From positions 7,762 through 71,761 of the forward strand of contig VHZZ01000148.1 of assembly GCA_009801015.1 (NCBI GenBank): a DNA stretch of 64,000 bases, given 5' to 3'. Positions 56,862 to 64,000 of the stretch are shown here, in pieces. Position numbers and translations under genes: made by a program. How positions within the stretch are numbered: the first letter of the stretch is position 1; each line of letters starts with the position of its first letter. The DNA comes from Silene noctiflora (lineage: Eukaryota; Streptophyta; Magnoliopsida; Caryophyllales; Caryophyllaceae). The notes beneath the pieces were generated by a model. That model was not told the origin of the DNA. It searched no databases and saw only the letters and a program-made list of their open reading frames with translations.

Positions 56862-57897
56862 TTCATATTCATAAACCATATACGAGGCGGTCTTGCAGGA
56901 AATGTAGATCATCTCACTTAGTTTGCCTTATTTCATTGCCTTAGCAGCAGCAGTGTGCCAGTGTAGCACTATTTATAGTAGCTCAGTCGAACAAACCATA
57001 CTACTAATCAAATGCATATTAATTCAGTCACTCATTCGCCAACTACTTTACCCAGTCACGGACTAACAGTGCACGAATCAGAGTCATCTGAGGACTGCTG
57101 TTCAAAGTTCTCCCAAAAAATCTTAAATCTGTACATCATATTCTGTTTCAGTAGGATCACCCCACAGGGCACGAATCAAAAACATCTGGCGACTGTTGTA
57201 CATCGTATAGTCAGTTACAGTAGGATCGCCTCGCATAAAACTTACTTATGGCTAATTCACACAATCATTCAAAAAATCTCGACCACTCAAATTTCCGAAT
57301 ATAATTAGCAAGTACCATAAATAGATTACAGATGAATGGAAATTGCCAGGCAACATTTTCACATGGCAAACCTCTGAAACTGATTTAAAATCGATATATT
57401 TTTAGAAAGTCAGCAAAAACAATGTACTAAAAATGAAAAAAAATCAAAAATCCAGGCTATATTAACAAGATCTACATCAATGATGACTGACATTTTTACA
57501 AATTAATAACAATTTAAAAGATTGTCATTTCACAGTTCACATGATCAAGATTCTGACAGTTTGCCAAACATAATCAAAAGTACACTGTCATCACATGCTT
57601 CTGTAATTGACAAAGAATTTCGTGGAAACAATTCATTCAACTCAAATATATCATTTTTTGTCTCATTACTCTACATTTCCTGTTTACATATACCTTTTCT
57701 TTTTTTCACTCGATTTTCCGACTTTTTTTCAAACCTTCCCCATCTGTACTTTTCTCCTCTACCCTCGTAAGCCGGACGGGCACAAGCAAGAATTTCAACT
57801 CGTAATATTACAATTCTCTCGATCTCTCCCTATACACGACATGACAAAAAATAAGGAATACAATACCTTGACAATACCTAATGGGACAGAACAGGAA
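56862..57897. other. Intergenic DNA and 3' UTR of the WD40 gene
   Basis: Two similar blocks (CAGTAGGATCACC ... and CAGTAGGATCGCC ...) stand at 57151 and 57218, about 67 bases apart. Open plus-strand frames near 57000-57996 have no family and partly overlap the antisense of the WD40 last exon. The last few hundred bases are probably the WD40 3' UTR. Confidence 0.5.
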
Positions 57898-60800
57898 TTA
57901 AATCCGAACTGGCAGCCCGAAATTTTGGAACGTTCTTATTTCTCCACGGAGACCAGCGGTTACGATCACCATCCCCCAGGCGGCTCGGTTTTGTAGTAGT
58001 CCATTTGAGAAGTCTAAACTGACTCGAGGACTGCGATTTTTAGTGGCCAAAATGAGTTTCTCTTCAGGCCATGTGGCTGATATTCTGTCAAAGATGTAAC
58101 CGTTGGGTGCATTGGATAGGGACCCACGAAATGGACTGTTGCTACAACCTGACCCAGAAGGCGAGCTGTCATTGCCATTGAACTCATCTACTGGTGTTGG
58201 AGGGTTGTTGGCGGTAGGAAGCTCATCCAGACGGTCCCTGGGCCTAATGAGCTCTTCAGAGAATAGATCGTGTGGCCCAGATGATTCACCAGCACCCATC
58301 CCAGGCCATGGGATAGCCACAGATACATCTTGACAGTGAAAATGTTCGTAAGAGCGTGTGACGGTGATTCCTTTGCTTCGACTAGGACGGGAGTCAGCTT
58401 CGTGTTTCCAAACGTACACATGTGAATCCTCGCTGGCACACACAACATACTTTCCATTGGCAGCGAGGGATGCCGATATTTGACTGTTGGTGTTCCGGAA
58501 CCCTGGCAAGAAACAGAAAGAACATAAAAAGCAGCCCATCCAACGCTTCTGATTCCAAAGTCAACTTCATCCTCAACAATTTCCAAGTCAACTAATTATC
58601 CAAAATCATCAGTTAAGATTACTAGTTAATGCGGAACCGCCACACTGGTCAGACAAGCTTAATATTATCTAAGTACACTTCACAAAATTTCACCACAGAT
58701 CAACCATCATACCAGAAAATAAGTACAGTGGCAACAAATGTTCCAAAGCACACAGGCTATAGCCATGTACTCTATGAGTCTATGTTACTTTTGACACTGC
58801 GCTTTAGGCATCCACCACAAATCGGCAAGTCTGAGCAACATATCACGGAATTGATACTGGCAAAATATTGCACTTAAGACGGGACGGATTACAAAACATC
58901 TGGGTACTGCCAAACATTGTCCTCCCTTGGGCTAATTAAGATCGTTTAACTTTACATCTCAATTTAGATTTGCCAAAACATCCACTTGCTACATAGATAC
59001 ACCTCAATGAAAAGGTACCCAAAATTCAACTTTCTTTTTGGGGTCATTCGGAAACAACCTCACATGGACAAGGTTGCATACATCCAACCCAACTTACCCC
59101 GTCATTGGTGGGAGTCTTCTGATATTGTTGTTGTTGTCGTCCTTACAAGATGAATATCAACAGAAATTCTGATCAATAACTTCTAGAACTACAGTGACAA
59201 CAATTGCATTCCAAACCGAAAAAAGCTCAGGCATTGGCCTACCCTATTATACCCCCTCCATTCAATTAGATTTACTACATCTTTAAAAATAAGTGAGGTA
59301 TTTCGAAAAATGTAGTGAACCAAAATGAATGGAAAGTATTATAACCCCATCCATCTTTGTCCCTACCAGTATACATCAGAAACAAGAAGTTAAGTCAAAA
59401 TCCAACAACTCCAACTGAGGCAAATGTTAGTTCTATGAGCCAGCTTCAGCCTGTATGAGAAACTTATTGCCCCTTCGGAACAGGCCAATACACACATTTC
59501 GGAAAAGAACTCGTCTAAAATTAATTTCTACTTTCCTAGTGTTCATCTACAATAGCAATAAGTTAAAGGTAGCAGCAGAATAAAAATTAAATACAACAGG
59601 AAATGACCTTAACAAAGTTAAATAGGCAGAGAAGTGACAGTAAAACTAGTTAAACGGGAAAAACTTTGCGCTATGTACCTTTGAATTTGTGCACAAGATC
59701 AACTCCATCAACTACCCGAACACGTGAATCAGCAGATGTAATCAGAACTTCAGAAGAACTTCCTGGGGCAAACTGCTCGATGAAAAGCTAGAAGTTTAGG
59801 TAATAGAGAAGGCAACATCATGAATGGATAAGACAGCACATAACCACATAGAAATACAAAATATATATACATGACCAGACTTATGGCACAGAAGAAATCA
59901 AGCATATCAATCACAAATACTCATCTGAGACTGACCCTTATGCTGGGGTAGTTATTAATAGGTTTGATTTATTTGGTGAAAATTATGGGTCAACGGGTGG
60001 AGATTCTAGTTGAATTGAGTTTGTCTCGCATTATAATTAATAAAAGATTGTCCTACAAGGGATTAACAACTCATCAATATGCCCTCAACATGTAGAGTAC
60101 ATCAACACATAAAATATAAGTCGCCGAACGACGTGATATTAATGCGTCACTTAACAAAATGCACAAAAGAACCAGGCTCGTCATAAAATCCTTACCTGGA
60201 AACCGGTAATTTTCTTAAGGTGAGACTTCTTCTTCTTGTTTTGCAGGTTGATGTGACATTTCTGCTGCAGCTTGTTTTCTGGAACAATAACACGAATTAG
60301 AGAATTCATAAACTAATGTTAAGTTTGGTAAAGCATATACTCCGTATAAGATTATGTGAGACTCTACCAGATGTGTTGTACAAGCGGCAGCTTCCCTTAT
60401 ATGAACCAACCAATGCACCCTTCAATGAAATAAACCAACAATTAAAAACTCGTGAGGTTTAGCAAAATAAAATGTCGAAATGATACCAAGGATATTTGAA
60501 AAAGAATCGACAGCTAAGTTTTCATGATACCTGACCATCCGGTGTGTAGCAAGCTGCAGTAACCATCTCGTGAAGATCATTCCAATCAACAACTTGACGA
60601 TCAGGAATGCTCCATATGCGAACCTTGGCATCAAGAGATCCACTGATAAAATATCTATCATCAACTGGATTAAACTGTATGCAAGTTACTGTGGAAAGAA
60701 AAAAAATACAATGGTAAGCATGAACATAGCGGTTAATTAACCATCAGAAAGCAAAACCATACAATTTCTTCTGAAGAGGTATAAAAGAAACGAGAAGGTA

Positions 60801-63603
60801 ATCAGAGTTCAATAATGCACAATTGCATGCAGAAAAGGTGGTGCACTCACCATAATCACCATGAGAGAATGTTTTCAAACAGGTCTTGCTAGACAAATTC
60901 CAGAGCCGTACAGTCTTATCCATAGAAGAGGACAGCAAAAGCTGAAAAAGTAACTTTGTACAGTAAGTTAACATGAGACTACATTATGGCACCTATACTA
61001 CATTGAAACACAAGTACAGAGTGGCGACTCCACAAAAACAATACATGAGAACTTTTAGCAAAAACCAAGCATGTAATAAGAAGAAACTAAACTGTACAGC
61101 AATATCAAAAAGTTGGATAAACATAAAAAATTACATGCCATATACAAGGAGGCAATTATACTCTACGTCCATATCAAGGTTAGATCCTTCCCGGAATTAT
61201 ATATTACAAATAAACGAGAAATATGTAAGACATGCATGACCCTTGACCAGAGTGAAGGCCAGATATTTTAGAACTTAACCAAGCCACAAAAAAACATGAT
61301 GAAGTAACATTTCAGAAGTAGAACGATGTTCAGAGGCCAGCAATAAAAAAAATGAACTTCATTCACAATTTCACATACTGATTCTATGACTAGTCAAGTA
61401 GATGGATAACAAAAATTAGCAAATGTATCACTGATATAGACTGATCTTAATATCAGCTTGAAAGTGAACCATGCCAAACTCTTACCAAAGGGACAAGGTT
61501 TAATGTTTAATTTAGGTAGCTGCTGTCGTATTCTGTTACATGGTCAAAATAGATTTACGACAACACAACCTAATGTTTTTGGTTGTATATTAACTTTATT
61601 TTTTCTTCATAATTTTATCATTTAAGTAATGATTTTAAATGATGATTCATGTCAGCCGACCCTAAATAATTTTAGGACTAATGCGCTATTGTTGCTGTAG
61701 TTGTATTATATGGAAGATAAATATATCTCTCTTTAAGTGTAAAAGATGGTACAAGGTTAGTACAATTCAAGGGGTTGGGGGATTCGTGATACATATATCA
61801 TTTTGCAAACACAAAAGTACAGGCAAAACGAGAACACAGGAAGACAAATGAGTAATGAAAGAGGCCATGGCATATAAAAGAGAAATAATCACATCGATTT
61901 GGTAAACAGTGGTAACCAACCTGGGACTTGGACCATGAGAGGTCAAGGACGTCATCTGAGTGCCCCTGAAATGAACAAATGGGTTTCTCCGACAGGCCAA
62001 ACACTGTCTCTGGGACCAAAATATGTTCCAAGCTCACAGATTTTCGGCTGATAGATGTCCTGCCCTTCCTTCTCCTTTCCAAGTTATTTTCCAAACTCGA
62101 AGAAACCAAACTCAGTTCAGGCGACCCATTTGTCAAAAGCAACATATTCATGCTACCCTCATCTGGCCTATCCATCAACAACTCACCCTTCCTCTCGGCC
62201 TCCACCACCTGCCAAACATGTATCACACAATCTTCACCAGCAGTAGCAAGATACCTCCCATCCAAACTAAACTTAATAGTCCAGATAGACCCATTATGTG
62301 CCTGAATTTCTTGGCTCTTATACACTGCCGTAAGATCCTTAACCGACTTTCCATACTGCCTGACTCGAACCCTTTCTGGCCCATGAAAAGACAAATCTTG
62401 ACTATCATCAGTAGCCGAACTAGACCTCCGTCCACCTTTCTCAGATGAAGTATCTCTTTCATCACTACTACGCCTTTCTCTGTACCCCGCCACACTACTA
62501 GCCACATTCTTGATACTCCTCAACCAACTAACCTTCTTCTTCGACTTAGACCCATTCTCACCATTCCTATTCCCATTCCCACTTACCTCACCACCATTAT
62601 CCCTTCCACCACCATTCAAGCGATCCTCCACATTCTGCCGCCTCATCAACTCCTGTACAATAGGAGAATGCCCAACACACATCTCAAACTCCTCCATCGT
62701 CAATTGCCTCCCCGTTCCCACCTCCTTAACCTTATCCCAAGTCCCATCCTCCCTCACCTCCTTCACCACAAACTCCTTCCCATTATCAAGATTCTTAATC
62801 CTACACATCTTATCAACCTCGACATCCTCCACAACAACCTCCTCCCCAATGCCACCATTACACACCTCCACCTTATTAACTCCACTCCTCCCAACCGGCG
62901 GCTTATTCAAACTCCCCAAACCCGACCCAACACTCCCGTCACCAACAACTCCAACCCCATTACAATTCTTACTACTACCAACATCGACATTAACATCAAC
63001 ATTAACATTAACCTTACCAACATAATTATTATCTTTCGGATCAGTATAACTATCTCTATATACAGTATCAGAAACAGAACGAATTGAAATAATCGAATTT
63101 GAAGACAAATTATTATTACAGTGATCTGACTTAAACCCATTGATACTTAAATCAACATGATCACCACCATTACCATTACCATTACCGTTACCATTACCAC
63201 CAACTATGTACCTTTCCTGATGCGGAGTGTGGGTCCCACAAGTGAACGATACAGATCGGTCAGGCCGACGCCGCGAAAGCGCTACGTCAGCAGACAAACC
63301 CATAACCTGAAGAAGCCGATCACGTCGCTGATCAACCGACGACCGTGAAAAAGTCTCCGACGAGATCCACACATCATAGTTCGCTGCCACCGACGGCATT
63401 GTCGCCGCCGCCGACAACCGGCGGTGGGACCCACGTCGGCGGCGAGGAGAAGAAGAGGAGGAGGGTAAAACGACAGCGTTTTCGGTATCGTCTTCCGAAT
63501 TAGAAGTAGAGGAATTTGAAGAGGAGAGTATTCTATCTAGTGATTCGTAAAACCTTTCTTCTTCTTCTTCTTCCTCTTCTTCTTCTTCAGATTGTAAGGG
63601 CAT
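57898..63603 (-). CDS. WD40-repeat protein, WDR44-like plant family
   Basis: Seven minus-strand exons (63603-61921, 60941-60851, 60688-60531, 60419-60368, 60278-60196, 59787-59679, 58502-57898) splice in frame to 926 residues. The N-terminal ~420 residues are disordered, with a run of Glu, Ser-rich patches, a Gly-Asn tract (GGNGNGNGNGNGG) and [14 protein letters not shown] blades start near 430: [32 protein letters not shown], then (after a Ser/Arg insert) [72 protein letters not shown] and [13 protein letters not shown], with a last strand [19 protein letters not shown]. The order resembles the At2g37670 / At5g24320 group; the animal relative WDR44 binds Rab11, but that role is not shown for plants. 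The start is the first ATG, before EEEEEE. Confidence 0.9.
59252..59336. mobile_element. Stowaway-like MITE in a WD40 gene intron
   Basis: About 85 bases start CCCCCTCCATTCAATTAG and end AAATGAATGGAAAG, with TA on both sides (59250-59251, 59337-59338). An inner inverted pair (TTTACTACATC / TGTAGTGAAC) supports a palindromic MITE. It lies between the last two exons. Confidence 0.55.
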
Positions 63604-64000
63604 TTCCGGTATAAATTAACAATTTATCACTAATTATTCCACTTAATTACACTCCCAGTTCTTATTCTTCAAGTTACTCAACAATGGCGGTTAGGTTTAG
63701 TGCAATTTAATTGATTTTGAAGGGGGTTTGATTAATTTGATGGGATCATGGAAAACTGAATGATACCCAGATGAACAAATCACGCTATCTCAAATGGGCA
63801 TCAATCAATTTCCACTAACTCTTCTTCAAATTCTTGAATCACACTATATTGTTCAATTGAAAATGCGGGAAATTGGGAAAAATTGATTAATTAAATTAAT
63901 TGAATTTCAGAAAAGAGGGGATTTTGAAATGTGATTGAGAGATCTGAGAGAAGGAATTGCAGATCCGATGAAAGAAAGAAAGATAGAGAGAGGAAGAGAA
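63604..64000 (-). other. WD40 gene leader and promoter-side DNA
   Basis: Minus-strand upstream region of the WD40 gene. A CT-rich leader read on the minus strand (CTCTCTATCTTTC) lies at the window edge. No other gene is visible. Confidence 0.5.

Noticed and set aside
61979-63348. Plus-strand frames opposite the WD40 first exon
   Set aside because: They are antisense shadows of a well-supported WD40 coding exon.
1-64000. CRISPR arrays, rRNA genes, LTR retrotransposons or other virus-derived elements
   Set aside because: No regularly spaced identical repeats, no rRNA signatures, and no gag/pol-like frames or paired LTRs could be seen.

Overview
The window is nuclear DNA of a flowering plant (eudicot). 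The genes have many introns with GT..AG borders and AT-rich introns, and every recognised product is a plant protein. The abundance of Stowaway-type MITEs with CTCCCTCCGTC / GACGGAGTA ends and of AGACGGTCTTA-like repeats suggests the order Caryophyllales (spinach, quinoa, pink or campion relatives), but that is an impression from repeat style, not a proof. It is draft sequence: there is one 535-base run of N and nine isolated n.

Layout, left to right. 1-2.7 kb: promoter-side DNA with Helitron ends. 2.7-7.4 kb (+): KDSB, CMP-KDO synthetase for pectin RG-II, eight exons. 9.05-10.1 kb (-): an LC8-type dynein light chain with a small Helitron in its only intron. 12-15.2 kb (+): plastid m-type thioredoxin. 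15.3-18.5 kb: intergenic DNA with long-TIR MITEs. 18.5-22.8 kb (+): RMA1-type membrane-anchored RING E3 ligase with a 3.3 kb 5' UTR intron. 23.8-41 kb (+): a tandem cluster of P-class PPR genes in which two members look complete, one is interrupted by the assembly gap, one lacks exon 1 and carries frameshifts, and one is a short decayed piece. The cluster is full of DNA transposons and carries a shared SINE-like insertion. 41.5-46.6 kb (+): SCI1 (style cell-cycle inhibitor 1-like), eight exons. 47.2-47.6 kb (+): an unrecognised small secreted protein. 50.2-55.5 kb (+): an RCC1-repeat protein with an F-box-like N-terminus. 55.8-56.9 kb: a 1056-bp non-autonomous Helitron. 57.9-63.6 kb (-): a 926-residue WD40 protein of the WDR44-like plant family.

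The genes do not form a pathway; apart from the PPR cluster they are ordinary, independently transcribed neighbours. I found no new molecular system. The most informative signals are evolutionary: one SINE insertion with target-site duplications shared by two PPR introns, which dates the insertion before the gene duplication; a 181-bp tandem duplication that copies the end of SCI1 exon 1 with its splice donor; a six-codon deletion inside one PPR motif; an 8-bp-TSD hAT element that holds a tRNA-like A/B-box segment and a nested Stowaway; and the small secreted protein with no family I can name. I saw no LTR retrotransposon or other virus-derived element.
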